From Acanthosoma haemorrhoidale (lineage: Eukaryota > Arthropoda > Insecta > Hemiptera > Acanthosomatidae): a DNA stretch of 64,000 nucleotides. The stretch is from positions 117,373,768 to 117,437,767 of the forward strand of contig OV884014.1 in the NCBI GenBank assembly GCA_930367205.1. The letters are read 5' to 3'. A program made the translations under genes and the position numbers. Below, piece by piece: positions 24,862 to 39,344 of the stretch. How positions within the stretch are numbered: the first letter of the stretch is position 1; every line of letters starts with the position of its first letter. Under the pieces are notes generated by a model. The model did not search any database. It saw only the letters and a program-made list of their open reading frames with translations, and had not been told where the DNA came from.

Positions 24862-27648
24862 GATCATACGATCGTATGATCAAAGTTACGAGTGAATATG
24901 ACATCAAATGATGTCAAATATGATAGTGTGCCGTATCATTTGCACTTATTGTATCACGTGATACAATCGTATGATTGAAGTTACAGTGAATATACTATTA
25001 AATAATGTCGATTATGACAGTGTACTGTATCATTGGCACTCATTGTATCACGTGATACGATCGTATGATTGAAGTCATGAATGAATATAACATCAAAAGA
25101 TGTCGATTATGATAGTGTGCCGCATCATTAGCACACATTGTATCACATGATACGATTGTATGATTGAAGTTACGAGTGAATATAACATCAAATGATTTCG
25201 AATATGATAATGAACCGCATCATTGGCAATCATTATATCACGTGATACCATCATATGATTGAAGTCACGAGTGAATATAACATCAAATGATGTTGGATAT
25301 GATTGTATAATGTATCATTAGCACTCATTGTTTCACGTGATAAGATCGTATGATTAAAGTTACAGGTGAATATAATATCAATTGATGTCGTATATGATAG
25401 CGCACCATATCATTAGCACTTATTGTATCATGTGATATGATCGTATGATTGAAGTCACGAGTGAATATAACATCAAATAATGCTAAATATGATTGTTTAG
25501 TGTAGCATTGACACTCATTGTATCACGAGATACGATCGTATGATTAAAGTCACGAGTGAATATACTATAAAATGATGTCGATTATGATAGTGTACCACAT
25601 CATTGGCACTCATTGTTTCACGTGATACGATCGTATGATTAAAGTTACAGGTGAATATAACATCAAATGATGTCGATTATGATAGTGTACCGCATCATTG
25701 GCACTCATTATATCTCGTGATACGATCGTATGATGAAAGTTACGAGTGAATATAACATCAAATGATGTCGAATAGGATTGTATAATGTATCATTCGCACT
25801 CATTGTTTCACGTGATACGATCGTATGATTAAAGTTACGATTGGAGATACTAATAAATGATGTTGAATATAATAGTGCACCATATCATTAGCACTTATTG
25901 TATCATGTGATGCGATCGTATGATTAAAGTTACAAGTGAATATAACATCAAATGATGTCGATTATAATAGTGTACCGCATCATTGGCACTCATTATATCA
26001 CGTGATTTTATCGTATGATTGAAGTCACGAGTGAATATAACATCAAATAATGCTAAATATGATTGTATAGTGTAGCATTGACACTCATTGTATCACGAGA
26101 TACGATCGTATGATTGAAGTCACGAGTGAATATAACATCAAATGATGTTGAATATGATTGTATAATGTATCATTAGCACTCATTGTTTCACGTGATACGA
26201 TCGTATGATTAAAGTTACAGGTGAATATAACATCAAATGATGTCGATTATGATAGTGTACCGCATCATTAGCACTCATTGTTTCACGTGATACGATCGTA
26301 TGATTAAAGTTACGAGTAAATATAACATCAAATGATGTCGAATATGATAATGTACCGTATCATTAGCACTCATATCATTACATGATACGATCGTATGATG
26401 AAAGTTACGAGTGAATATAACATCAAATGATGTTGAATATGATTGTATAATGTATCATTAGCACTCATTGTTTCACGTGATACGATCGTATGATTAAAGT
26501 TATGAGTGAAGATAACATCAAATGATGTTGAATATGATTGTATAATGTATCATTAGCACTCATTGTTTCACGTGATACGATCGTATGATGAAAGTTACAG
26601 GTGAATATAATATCAATTGATGTCGTATATGATAGCGCACCATATCATTAGCACTTATTATATCATGTGATGTGATCGTATGATTAAAGTTACAAGTGAA
26701 TATAACATGAAATAATGTCGATTATAATAGTGTAGCACATCATTGGCACTCATTATATCACGTGATACGATCGTATGATTAAGGTTACGAGTGAATAAAC
26801 TATTAAATGATGTCGAATATGATAGTGTACCGCATCATTGGCACTCATTGTTTCACGTGATACGATCGTATGATTAAAGTTACAGGTGAATATAACATCA
26901 AATGATGTCGATTATGATAGTGTACTGCATCATTGGCACTCATTATATCACTTGATACGATCGTATGATTGAGGTCACGAGTGAATATATCATCAAATGA
27001 TGTCGAATAGGATTGTATAGTATATCATTAGCACTTATTGTTTCACGTGATACGATCGTATGATTAAAGTTACGATTGGAGATACTAATAAATGATGTTG
27101 AATATAATAGTGCACCATATCATTAGCACTTATTGTATCATGTTATGCGATCGTATGATTAAAGTTACAAGCGAATATAACATCAAATGATGTCGATTAT
27201 AATAGTGTACCACATCATTGGCACTCATTATATCACGTGATACGATCGTATGATTGAAGTCACGAGTGAATATAACATCAAATAATGCTAAATATGATTG
27301 TAAAGTGTAGCATTGACACTCATTGTATCACGAGATACGATCGTATGATTGAAGTCACGAGTGAATATAACATCAAATAATGCTAAATATGATTGTATAG
27401 TGTAGCATTGACACTCATTGTATCACGAGATACGATCGTATGATTAAAGTCACGAGTGAATATAACATCAAATGATGTTGAATATGATTGTATAATGTAT
27501 CATTAGCACTCATTGTTTCACGTGATACGTTCGTATGATTAAAGTTACGAGTGAATATACTATTAAATGATGTCGATTATGATAGTGTACCGCATCATAG
27601 GCACTATTTGTATCACGTGATACGATCGTATGATCAAAGCTACGAGTT
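24862..27648 (+). repeat. Long SatB array, about 29 monomers
   Basis: 2787 bp (29 x 95 + 32). It follows the same series of monomer variants as the array at 14138. One monomer present near 16270-16365 is missing here at about 27000, and the last third differs in which monomers are duplicated. With the SatA block that follows, it makes a 3597-bp unit that abuts the next long array. Confidence 0.94.
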
Positions 27649-28458
27649 AACATAATAGGGCAGGAATTATTGTACCAGCTATGAAATACGCATTTTTGTA
27701 AAATTCTACTTTTTGACGATATTTTTCTTGTTTTGGTATGAGGAAATCATAATTGTTCAGGAGCTAACGTACCAGCTATAAAATACTCTTATATGTAAAA
27801 ATTTAACTTTTTGATGACATTTTCCTTGTTTTGGTATCAGGAGAACATAATAAGGCAGGAGCTAACGTACTAGCTGAGAAATACGCATTTTTGTAAAAAT
27901 TTGAGTTTTCGACGATATTTTCCTTGTTTTGGTATCAGGAGAACATAATGGGGCAGGAGCTAACGTACTAGCTATGAAATACCCATTTTTTAAAAATTTG
28001 ACTTTTTGACGATATTTTCCTTGTTTTCATATCAGGAGAACATAATGGGGCAGGAGCTAACGTACTAGCTATGAAATACGCATTTTTGAAAAATTCAACT
28101 TTTTGACGATATTTTTCTCCTTTTCGTATCAGGAGAACATAATAGGGCAGGAGCTAACGTACCAGCTATGTAATACGCATTTTTGTAAAAATTTGACTTT
28201 TGGACGATATTATCTTTGTTTTGGTATCAGGAGAACATAATGGGGCAGGAGCTAACGTACCAGCTATGAAATACGCATTTTTGTAAAAATTTGACTTTTG
28301 GACGATATTATCTTTGTTTTGGTATCAGGAGAACATAATGGGACAGGAGCTAACGTACAAGCTATGAAATACGCATTTTTGTAAAAATTCAACTTTTTTA
28401 AAATGTTTTCTTTGTTTTGGTATCAGGAGAACATAAAGGGGCAAGAGCTAACGTACAA
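27649..28458 (+). repeat. SatA block, 8 monomers
   Basis: Order m1, m2, m3, m4 with an m9-type tail, m10, m11, a second m11 and m13. A private TGTAATACGC change is at about 28169. Confidence 0.9.
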
Positions 28459-31400
28459 GATCATACGATCGTATGATCAAAGTTACGAGTGAATATGACA
28501 TCAAATGATGTCAAATATGATAGTGTGCCGTATCATTTGCACTTATTGTATCACGTGATACAATCGTATGATTGAAGTTACAGTGAATATACTATTAAAT
28601 AATGTCGATTATGACAGTGTACTGTATCATTGGCACTCATTGTATCACGTGATACGATCGTATGATTGAAGTCATGAATGAATATAACATCAAAAGATGT
28701 CGATTATGATAGTGTGCCGCATCATTAGCACACATTGTATCACATGATACGATTGTATGATTGAAGTTACGAGTGAATATAACATCAAATGATTTCGAAT
28801 ATGATAATGAACCGCATCATTGGCAATCATTATATCACGTGATACCATCATATGATTGAAGTCACGAGTGAATATAACATCAAATGATGTTGGATATGAT
28901 TGTATAATGTATCATTAGCACTCATTGTTTCACGTGATAAGATCGTATGATTAAAGTTACAGGTGAATATAATATCAATTGATGTCGTATATGATAGCGC
29001 ACCATATCATTAGCACTTATTGTATCATGTGATATGATCGTATGATTGAAGTCACGAGTGAATATAACATCAAATAATGCTAAATATGATTGTTTAGTGT
29101 AGCATTGACACTCATTGTATCACGAGATACGATCGTATGATTAAAGTCACGAGTGAATATACTATAAAATGATGTCGATTATGATAGTGTACCACATCAT
29201 TGGCACTCATTGTTTCACGTGATACGATCGTATGATTAAAGTTACAGGTGAATATAACATCAAATGATGTCGATTATGATAGTGTACCGCATCATTGGCA
29301 CTCATTATATCTCGTGATACGATCGTATGATGAAAGTTACGAGTGAATATAACATCAAATGATGTCGAATAGGATTGTATAATGTATCATTAGCACTCAT
29401 TGTTTCACGTGATACGATCGTATGATTAAAGTTACGATTGGAGATACTAATAAATGATGTTGAATATAATAGTGCACCATATCATTAGCACTTATTGTAT
29501 CATGTGATGCGATCGTATGATTAAAGTTACAAGTGAATATAACATCAAATGATGTCGATTATAATAGTGTACCGCGTCATTGGCACTCATTATATCACGT
29601 GATTTTATCGTATGATTGAAGTCACGAGTGAATATAACATCAAATAATGCTAAATATGATTGTATAGTGTAGCATTGACACTCATTGTATCACGAGATAC
29701 GATCGTATGATTGAAGTCACGAGTGAATATAACATCAAATGATGTTGAATATGATTGTATAATGTATCATTAGCACTCATTGTTTCACGTGATACGATCG
29801 TATGATTAAAGTTACAGGTGAATATAACATCAAATGATGTCGATTATGATAGTGTACCGCATCATTAGCACTCATTGTTTCACGTGATACGATCGTATGA
29901 TTAAAGTTACGAGTAAATATAACATCAAATGATGTCGAATATGATAATGTACCGTATCATTAGCACTCATATCATTACATGATACGATCGTATGATGAAA
30001 GTTACGAGTGAATATAACATCAAATGATGTTGAATATGATTGTATAATGTATCATTAGCACTCATTGTTTCACGTGATACGATCGTATGATTAAAGTTAT
30101 GAGTGAAGATAACATCAAATGATGTTGAATATGATTGTATAATGTATCATTAGCACTCATTGTTTCACGTGATACGATCGTATGATGAAAGTTACAGGTG
30201 AATATAATATCAATTGATGTCGTATATGATAGCGCACCATATCATTAGCACTTATTATATCATGTGATGTGATCGTATGATTAAAGTTACAAGTGAATAT
30301 AACATGAAATAATGTCGATTATAATAGTGTAGCACATCATTGGCACTCATTATATCACGTGATACGATCGTATGATTAAGGTTACGAGTGAATAAACTAT
30401 TAAATGATGTCGAATATGATAGTGTACCGCATAATTGGCACTCATTGTTTCACGTGATACGATCGTATGATTAAAGTTACAGGTGAATATAACATCAAAT
30501 GATGTCGATTATGATAGTGTACTGCATCATTGGCACTCATTATATCACTTGATACGATCGTATGATTGAGGTCACGAGTGAATATATCATCAAATGATGT
30601 TGAATATGATAGTGTTGCGTATCATAAGCACTCATTGTATCACGTGATACGATCGTATGATGAAAGTTACGAGTGAATATAACATCAAATGATGTCGAAT
30701 AGGATTGTATAGTATATCATTAGCACTTATTGTTTCACGTGATACGATCGTATGATTAAAGTTACGATTGGAGATACTAATAAATGATGTTGAATATAAT
30801 AGTGCACCATATCATTAGCACTTATTGTATCATGTTATGCGATCGTATGATTAAAGTTACAAGCGAATATAACATCAAATGATGTCGAATATAATAGTGT
30901 ACCACATCATTGGCACTCATTATATCACGTGATACGATCGTATGATTGAAGTCACGAGTGAATATAATATCAAATGATGTCAATTATGATAGTGTTGCGT
31001 ATCATTAGCACTCATTGTTTCACGTGATACGATCGTATGATTAAAGATACGATTGGAGATACTAATAAATGATGTTGAATATAATAGTGCACCATATCAT
31101 TAGCACTTATTGTATCATGTGATGCGATCGTATGATTAAAGTTACAAGTGAATATAACATCAAATGATGTCGATTATAATAGTGTACCGCATCATTGGCA
31201 CTCATTATATCACGTGATACTATCGTATGATTGAAGTCACGAGTGAATATAACATCAAATGATGTCGATTATAATAGTGTACCGCATCATTGGCACTCAT
31301 TATATCACGTGATACTATCGTATGATTGAAGTCACGAGTGAATATAACATCAAATAATGCTAAATATGATTGTAAAGTGTAGCATTGACACTCATTGTAT

Positions 31401-31720
31401 CACGAGATACGATCGTATGATTGAAGTCACGAGTGAATATAACATCAAATAATGCTAAATATGATTGTATAGTGTAGCATTGACACTCATTGTATCACGA
31501 GATACGATCGTATGATTAAAGTCACGAGTGAATATAACATCAAATGATGTTGAATATGATTGTATAATGTATCATTAGCACTCATTGTTTCACGTGATAC
31601 GTTCGTATGATTAAAGTTACGAGTGAATATACTATTAAATGATGTCGATTATGATAGTGTACCGCATCATAGGCACTATTTGTATCACGTGATACGATCG
31701 TATGATCAAAGCTACGAGTT
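28459..31720 (+). repeat. Long SatB array, about 34 monomers
   Basis: 3262 bp (34 x 95 + 32). It retains the variant order of the 14138 array, including the monomer missing from the 24862 array. It also carries an extra copy of the monomer ending in GTGATACTATCGTATG near 31210-31320. Confidence 0.94.
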
Positions 31721-33407
31721 AACATAATAGGGCAGGAATTATTGTACCAGCTATGAAATACGCATTTTTGTAAAATTCTACTTTTTGACGATATTTTTCT
31801 TGTTTTGGTATGAGGAAATCATAATTGTTCAGGAGCTAACGTACCAGCTATAAAATACTCTTATATGTAAAAATTTAACTTTTTGATGACATTTTCCTTG
31901 TTTTGGTATCAGGAGAACATAATAAGGCAGGAGCTAACGTACTAGCTGAGAAATACGCATTTTTGTAAAAATTTGAGTTTTCGACGATATTTTCCTTGTT
32001 TTGGTATCAGGAGAACATAATGGGGCAGGAGCTAACGTACTAGCTATGAAATACCCATTTTTTAAAAATTTGACTTTTTGACGATATTTTTCTTGTTTTC
32101 ATATCAGGAGAACATAATGGGGCAGGAGCTAACGTACTAGCTATGAAATACGCATTTTTGAAAAATTCAACTTTTTGACGATATTTTTCTCCTTTTCGTA
32201 TCAGGAGAACATAATAGGGCAGGAGCTAACGTACCAGCTATGAAATACGCATTTTTGTAAAAATTTGACTTTTGGACGATATTATCTTTGTTTTGGTATC
32301 AGGAGAACATAATGGGACAGGAGCTAACGTACTAGCTCTAAATACGCTTATATGTAAAAATTTAACTTTTTGACGTCATTTTTCTTGTTTTGGTATTAGG
32401 AGAACATAATAAGGCAGGAGCTAACGTACTAGCTGAGAAATACGCATTTTTGTAAAAATTTGAGTTTTCGACGATATTTTCCTTGTTTTGGTATCAGGAG
32501 AACATAATGGGGCAGGAGCTAACGTACTAGCTATGAAATACCCATTTTTTAAAAATTCGACTTTTTGACGATATTTTCCTGGTTTTCGTATCAGGAGAAC
32601 ATAATAGGGCAGGAGCTAACGTACCAGCTATGAAATACCCATTTTTTAAAAATTCGACTTTTTGACGATATTTTCCTGGTTTTCGTATCAGGAGAACATA
32701 ATAGGGCAGGAGCTAACGTACCAGCTATGAAATACGCAATTTTTGTAAAAATTTGAGTTTTCGACGATATTTTCCTGGTTTTCATATCAGGAGAACATAA
32801 TGGGGCAGGAGCTAACGTACTAGCTATGAAATACGCATTTTTGAAAAATTCAACTTTTTGACGATATTTTTCTCCTTTTCGTATCAGGAGAACATAATAG
32901 GGCAGGAGCTAACGTACCAGCTATGAAATACGCATTTTTGTAAAAATTTGACTTTTGGACGATATTATCTTTGTTTTGGTATCAGGAGAACATAATGGGA
33001 CAGGAGCTAACGTACTAGCTCTAAATACGCATTTTTGTGAAAATTCGACTTTTTGACGTCATTTTTCTTGTTTTGGTATTGGGAGAACATAATGGGGCAG
33101 GAGCTAACGTACTAGCTATGAAATACGCATTTTTGAAAAATTCAACTTTTTGACGATATTTTTCTCCTTTTCGTATCAGGAGAACATAATAGGGCAGGAG
33201 CTAACGTACCAGCTATGAAATACGCATTTTTGTAAAAATTTGACTTTTGGACGATATTATCTTTGTTTTGGTATCAGGAGAACATAATGGGACAGGAGCT
33301 AACGTACTAGCTGTAAATACGCATTTTTGTAAAAATTCGACTTTTTGACGTCATTTTTCTTTGTTTTGGTATCAGGAGAACATAAAGGGGCAAGAGCTAA
33401 CGTACAA
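31721..33407 (+). repeat. SatA block, about 17 monomers, rearranged
   Basis: Shares with 17210-19480 both the m12/m2 hybrid (CTCTAAATACGCTTATATG near 32337) and the GTGAAAATTCG/GGTATTGGGAG copy of m12. It ends with an m12/m13 hybrid, TTTTTCTTTGTTTTGG, near 33353. The small minus-strand open frame at 32591-32785 is an accident of the repeat. Confidence 0.9.
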
Positions 33408-34484
33408 GATCATACGATCGTATGATCAAAGTTACGAGTGAATATGACATCAAATGATGTCAAATATGATAGTGTGCCGTATCATTTGCACTTATTGTAT
33501 CACGTGATACAATCGTATGATTGAAGTTACAGTGAATATACTATTAAATAATGTCGATTATGACAGTGTACTGTATCATTGGCACTCATTGTATCACGTG
33601 ATACGATCGTATGATTGAAGTCATGAATGAATATAACATCAAATGATGTCGATTATGATAGTGTGCCGCATCATTAGCACACATTGTATCACATGATACG
33701 ATTGTATGATTGAAGTTACGAGTGAATATAACATCAAATGATTTCGAATATGATAATGAACCGCATCATTGGCAATCATTATATCACGTGATACCATCAT
33801 ATGATTGAAGTCACGAGTGAATATAACATCAAATGATGTTGGATATGATTGTATAATGTATCATTGGCACTCATTATATCACGTGATACTATCGTATGAT
33901 TGAGGTCACGAGTGAATATAACATCAAATGATGTCGATTATAATAGTGTACCGCATCATTGGCACTCATTATATCACGTGATACTATCGTATGATTGAAG
34001 TCACGAGTGAATATAACATCAAATAATGCTAAATATGATTGTAAAGTGTAGCATTGACACTCATTGTATCACGAGATACGATCGTATGATTGAAGTCACG
34101 AGTGAATATAACATCAAATAATGCTAAATATGATTGTAAAGTGTAGCATTGACACTCATTGTATCACGAGATACGATCGTATGATTGAAGTCACGAGTGA
34201 ATATAACATCAAATAATGCTAAATATGATATTATAGTGTAGCATTGACACTCATTGTATCACGAGATACGATCGTATGATTAAAGTCACGAGTGAATATA
34301 ACATCAAATGATGTTGAATATGATTGTATAATGTATCATTAGCACTCATTGTTTCACGTGATACGTTCGTATGATTAAAGTTACGAGTGAATATACTATT
34401 AAATGATGTCGATTATGATAGTGTACCGCATCATAGGCACTATTTGTATCACGTGATACGATCGTATGATCAAAGCTACGAGTT
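33408..34484 (+). repeat. SatB array, 11 monomers
   Basis: 1077 bp (11 x 95 + 32) with a standard start and the CTACGAGTT end. Three successive monomers of the AAATAATGCTAAATATGAT type lie near 34020-34300. One of them has the variant AAATATGATATTATAGTG. Confidence 0.94.
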
Positions 34485-35293
34485 AACATAATAGGGCAGG
34501 AATTATTGTACCAGCTATGAAATACGCATTTTTGTAAAATTCTACTTTTTGACGATATTTTTCTTGTTTTGGTATGAGGAAATCATAATTGTTCAGGAGC
34601 TAACGTACCAGCTATAAAATACTAATTTTTGTAAAAATTTGAGTTTTCGACGATATTTTCCTGGTTTTCATATCAGGAGAACATAATGGGGCAGGAGCTA
34701 ACGTACTAGCTATGAAATACGCATTTTTGAAAAATTCAACTTTTTGACGATATTTTTCTCCTTTTCGTATCAGGAGAACATAATAGGGCAGGAGCTAACG
34801 TACCAGCTATGAAATACGCATTTTTGTAAAAATTTGACTTTTGGACGATATTATCTTTGTTTTGGTATCAGGAGAACATAATGGGACAGGAGCTAACGTA
34901 CTAGCTCTAAATACGCATTTTTGTGAAAATTCGACTTTTTGACGTCATTTTTCTTGTTTTGGTATTGGGAGAACATAATGGGGCAGGAGCTAACGTACTA
35001 GCTATGAAATACGCATTTTTGAAAAATTCAACTTTTTGACGATATTTTTCTCCTTTTCGTATCAGGAGAACATAATAGGGCAGGAGCTAACGTACCAGCT
35101 ATGAAATACGCATTTTTGTAAAAATTTGACTTTTGGACGATATTATCTTTGTTTTGGTATCAGGAGAACATAATGGGACAGGAGCTAACGTACTAGCTCT
35201 AAATACGCATTTTTGTAAAAATTCGACTTTTTGACGTCATTTTTCTTTGTTTTGGTATCAGGAGAACATAAAGGGGCAAGAGCTAACGTACAA
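34485..35293 (+). repeat. SatA block, 8 monomers
   Basis: Order m1, a hybrid of m2 front and m7 centre (ATAAAATACTAATTTTTG near 34613), m10, m11, m12 with GTGAAAATTCG, then m10, m11 and m12 with an m13 tail. Confidence 0.9.
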
Positions 35294-36370
35294 GATCATA
35301 CGATCGTATGATCAAAGTTACGAGTGAATATGACATCAAATGATGTCAAATATGATAGTGTGCCGTATCATTTGCACTTATTGTATCACGTGATACAATC
35401 GTATGATTGAAGTTACAGTGAATAATCTATTAAATAATGTCGATTATGACAGTGTACTGTATCATTGGCACTCATTGTATCACGTGATACGATCGTATGA
35501 TTGAAGTCATGAATGAATATAACATCAAATGATGTCGATTATGATAGTGTGCCGCATCATTAGCACACATTGTATCACATGATACGATTGTATGATTGAA
35601 GTTACGAGTGAATATAACATCAAATGATTTCGAATATGATAATGAACCGCATCATTGGCAATCATTATATCACGTGATACCATCATATGATTGAAGTCAC
35701 GAGTGAATATAACATCAAATGATGTTGGATATGATTGTATAATGTATCATTGGCACTCATTATATCACGTGATACTATCGTATGATTGAGGTCACGAGTG
35801 AATATAACATCAAATGATGTCGATTATAATAGTGTACCGCATCATTGGCACTCATTATATCACGTGATACTATCGTATGATTGAAGTCACGAGTGAATAT
35901 AACATCAAATAATGCTAAATATGATTGTAAAGTGTAGCATTGACACTCATTGTATCACGAGATACGATCGTATGATTGAAGTCACGAGTGAATATAACAT
36001 CAAATAATGCTAAATATGATTGTAAAGTGTAGCATTGACACTCATTGTATCACGAGATACGATCGTATGATTGAAGTCACGAGTGAATATAACATCAAAT
36101 AATGCTAAATATGATATTATAGTGTAGCATTGACACTCATTGTATCACGAGATACGATCGTATGATTAAAGTCACGAGTGAATATAACATCAAATGATGT
36201 TGAATATGATTGTATAATGTATCATTAGCACTCATTGTTTCACGTGATACGTTCGTATGATTAAAGTTACGAGTGAATATACTATTAAATGATGTCGATT
36301 ATGATAGTGTACCGCATCATAGGCACTATTTGTATCACGTGATACGATCGTATGATCAAAGCTACGAGTT
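35294..36370 (+). repeat. SatB array, 11 monomers
   Basis: 1077 bp, collinear with 33408-34484. Confidence 0.94.
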
Positions 36371-37179
36371 AACATAATAGGGCAGGAATTATTGTACCAG
36401 CTATGAAATACGCATTTTTGTAAAATTCTACTTTTTGACGATATTTTTCTTGTTTTGGTATGAGGAAATCATAATTGTTCAGGAGCTAACGTACCAGCTA
36501 TGAAATACGCATTTTTGTAAAAATTTGAGTTTTCGACGATATTTTCCTGGTTTTCATATCAGGAGAACATAATGGGGCAGGAGCTAACGTACTAGCTATG
36601 AAATACGCATTTTTGAAAAATTCAACTTTTTGACGATATTTTTCTCCTTTTCGTATCAGGAGAACATAATAGGGCAGGAGCTAACGTACCAGCTATGAAA
36701 TACGCATTTTTGTAAAAATTTGACTTTTGGACGATATTATCTTTGTTTTGGTATCAGGAGAACATAATGGGACAGGAGCTAACGTACTAGCTCTAAATAC
36801 GCATTTTTGTGAAAATTCGACTTTTTGACGTCATTTTTCTTGTTTTGGTATTGGGAGAACATAATGGGGCAGGAGCTAACGTACTAGCTATGAAATACGC
36901 ATTTTTGAAAAATTCAACTTTTTGACGATATTTTTCTCCTTTTCGTATCAGGAGAACATAATAGGGCAGGAGCTAACGTACCAGCTATGAAATACGCATT
37001 TTTGTAAAAATTTGACTTTTGGACGATATTATCTTTGTTTTGGTATCAGGAGAACATAATGGGACAGGAGCTAACGTACTAGCTCTAAATACGCATTTTT
37101 GTAAAAATTCGACTTTTTGACGTCATTTTTCTTTGTTTTGGTATCAGGAGAACATAAAGGGGCAAGAGCTAACGTACAA
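36371..37179 (+). repeat. SatA block, 8 monomers
   Basis: 809 bp, collinear with 34485-35293 apart from the second monomer. Confidence 0.9.
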
Positions 37180-37876
37180 GATCATACGATCGTATGATCA
37201 AAGTTACGAGTGAATATGACATCAAATGATGTCAAATATGATAGTGTGCCGTATCATTTGCACTTATTGTATCACGTGATACAATCGTATGATTGAAGTT
37301 ACAGTGAATATACTATTAAATAATGTCGATTATGACAGTGTACTGTATCATTGGCACTCATTGTATCACGTGATACGATCGTATGATTGAAGTCATGAAT
37401 GAATATAACATCAAATGATGTCGATTATGATAGTGTGCCGCATCATTAGCACACATTGTATCACATGATACGATTGTATGATTGAAGTCACGAGTGAATA
37501 TAACATCAAATAATGCTAAATATGATTGTTTAGTGTAGCATTGACACTCATTGTATCACGAGATACGATCGTATGATTAAAGTCACGAGTGAATATAACA
37601 TCAAATAATGCTAAATATGATTGTATAGTGTAGCATTGACACTCATTGTATCACGAGATACGATCGTATGATTAAAGTCACGAGTGAATATAACATCAAA
37701 TGATGTTGAATATGATTGTATAATGTATCATTAGCACTCATTGTTTCACGTGATACGATCGTATGATTAAAGTTACGAGTGAATATACTATTAAATGATG
37801 TCGATTATGATAGTGTACCGCATCATAGGCACTATTTGTATCACGTGATACGATCGTATGATCAAAGCTACGAGTT
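37180..37876 (+). repeat. SatB array, 7 monomers
   Basis: 697 bp (7 x 95 + 32) with a standard start and the CTACGAGTT end. It is the smallest SatB block of the long-array type. It joins the first three monomers of a long array to its last four. Confidence 0.94.
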
Positions 37877-39172
37877 AACATAATAGGGCAGGAATTATTG
37901 TACCAGCTATGAAATACGCATTTTTGTAAAATTCTACTTTTTGACGATATTTTTCTTGTTTTGGTATGAGGAAATCATAATTGTTCAGGAGCTAACGTAC
38001 CAGCTATAAAATACTCTTATATGTAAAAATTTAACTTTTTGATGACATTTTCCTTGTTTTGGTATCAGGAGAACATAATAAGGCAGGAGCTAACGTACTA
38101 GCTGAGAAATACGCATTTTTGTAAAAATTTGAGTTTTCGACGATATTTTCCTTGTTTTGGTATCAGGAGAACATAATGGGGCAGGAGCTAACGTACTAGC
38201 TATGAAATACCCATTTTTTAAAAATTTGACTTTTTGACGATATTTTCCTTGTTTTCGTATCAGGAGAACATAATAGGGCAGGAGCTGACGTACTAGCTAT
38301 GAAATACGCATTTTTTAAAAATTCGACTTTTTGACGATATTTTCCTGGTTTTCGTATCAGGAGAACATAATAGGGCAGGAGCTAACGTACCAGCTATGAA
38401 ATACCCATTTTTTAAAAATTCGACTTTTTGACGATATTTTCCTGGTTTTCGTATCAGGAGAACATAATAGGGCAGGAGCTAACGTACCAGCTACGAAATA
38501 CGCAATTTTTGTAAAAATTTGAGTTTTCGACGATATTTTCCTTGTTTTGGTATCAGGAGAACATAATGGGGCAGGAGCTAACGTACTAGCTATGAAATAC
38601 GCATTTTCGAAAAATTCGACTTTTTGACGATATTTTCCTTGATTTCGTATCAGGAGAACATAAAAGAGCAGGAGCTAACGTTCCAGCTATGAAATACCCA
38701 TTTTTTAAAAATTCGACTTTTTGACGATATTTTCCTTGTTTTCGTATCACGAGAACATAATGGGGCAGGAGCTAACGTACCAGCTATGAAATACGCATTT
38801 TTGAAAAATTCAACTTTTTGACGATATTTTTCTCCTTTTCGTATCAGGAGAACATAATAGGGCAGGAGCTAACGTACCAGCTATGAAATACGCATTTTTG
38901 TAAAAATTTGACTTTTGGACGATATTATCTTTGTTTTGGTATCAGGAGAACATAATGGGACAGGAGCTAACGTACTAGCTCTAAATACGCATTTTTGTAA
39001 AAATTCGACTTTTTGACGTCATTTTTCTTGTTTTGGTATTAGGAGAACATAATGGGGCAAGTGCTAACGTACAAGCTATGAAATACGCATTTTTGTAAAA
39101 ATTCAACTTTTTTAAAATGTTTTCTTTGTTTTGGTATCAGGAGAACATAAAGGGGCAAGAGCTAACGTACAA
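37877..39172 (+). repeat. SatA block, 13 monomers
   Basis: 1296 bp in canonical order, with the m9 version that ends in ATCACGAGAAC and leads directly to m10. m13 carries GGGGCAAGTGC near 39055. Confidence 0.93.
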
Positions 39173-39344
39173 GATCATACGATCGTATGATCAAAGTTAC
39201 GAGTGAATATGACATCAAATGATGTCAAATATGATAGTGTGCCGTATCATTTGCACTTATTGTATCACGTGATACAATCGTATGATTGAAGTTACATGAA
39301 TATACTATAAAATGATGTCGATTGGCATTATGATGGCACTCGTT
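39173..39344 (+). repeat. Short SatB cassette, 172 bp
   Basis: Standard cassette with one base deleted: GTTACATGAATAT near 39290, where other copies have GTTACAGTGAATAT. Confidence 0.94.

Larger units (their letters stand above)
33408..35293 (+). repeat. 1886-bp composite HOR, copy 1
   Basis: 11 SatB monomers plus remainder (1077 bp), then 8 SatA monomers (809 bp). The next 1886 bp repeats it almost base for base. It combines the front of the long SatB arrays with their last monomers, so the middle of a long array has been removed. Confidence 0.93.
35294..37179 (+). repeat. 1886-bp composite HOR, copy 2
   Basis: Second tandem copy of the 33408 unit with the same internal boundaries shifted by 1886. 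Visible differences are GTGAATAATCTATT near 35420 (copy 1 has GTGAATATACTATT) and a normal ATGAAATACGCATTTTTG near 36500. Confidence 0.93.

Noticed and set aside
32591..32785. A 64-codon minus-strand open frame inside SatA
   Set aside because: It spans two SatA monomers and its protein repeats itself with the monomer period. It is a chance open frame in the satellite, not a gene.
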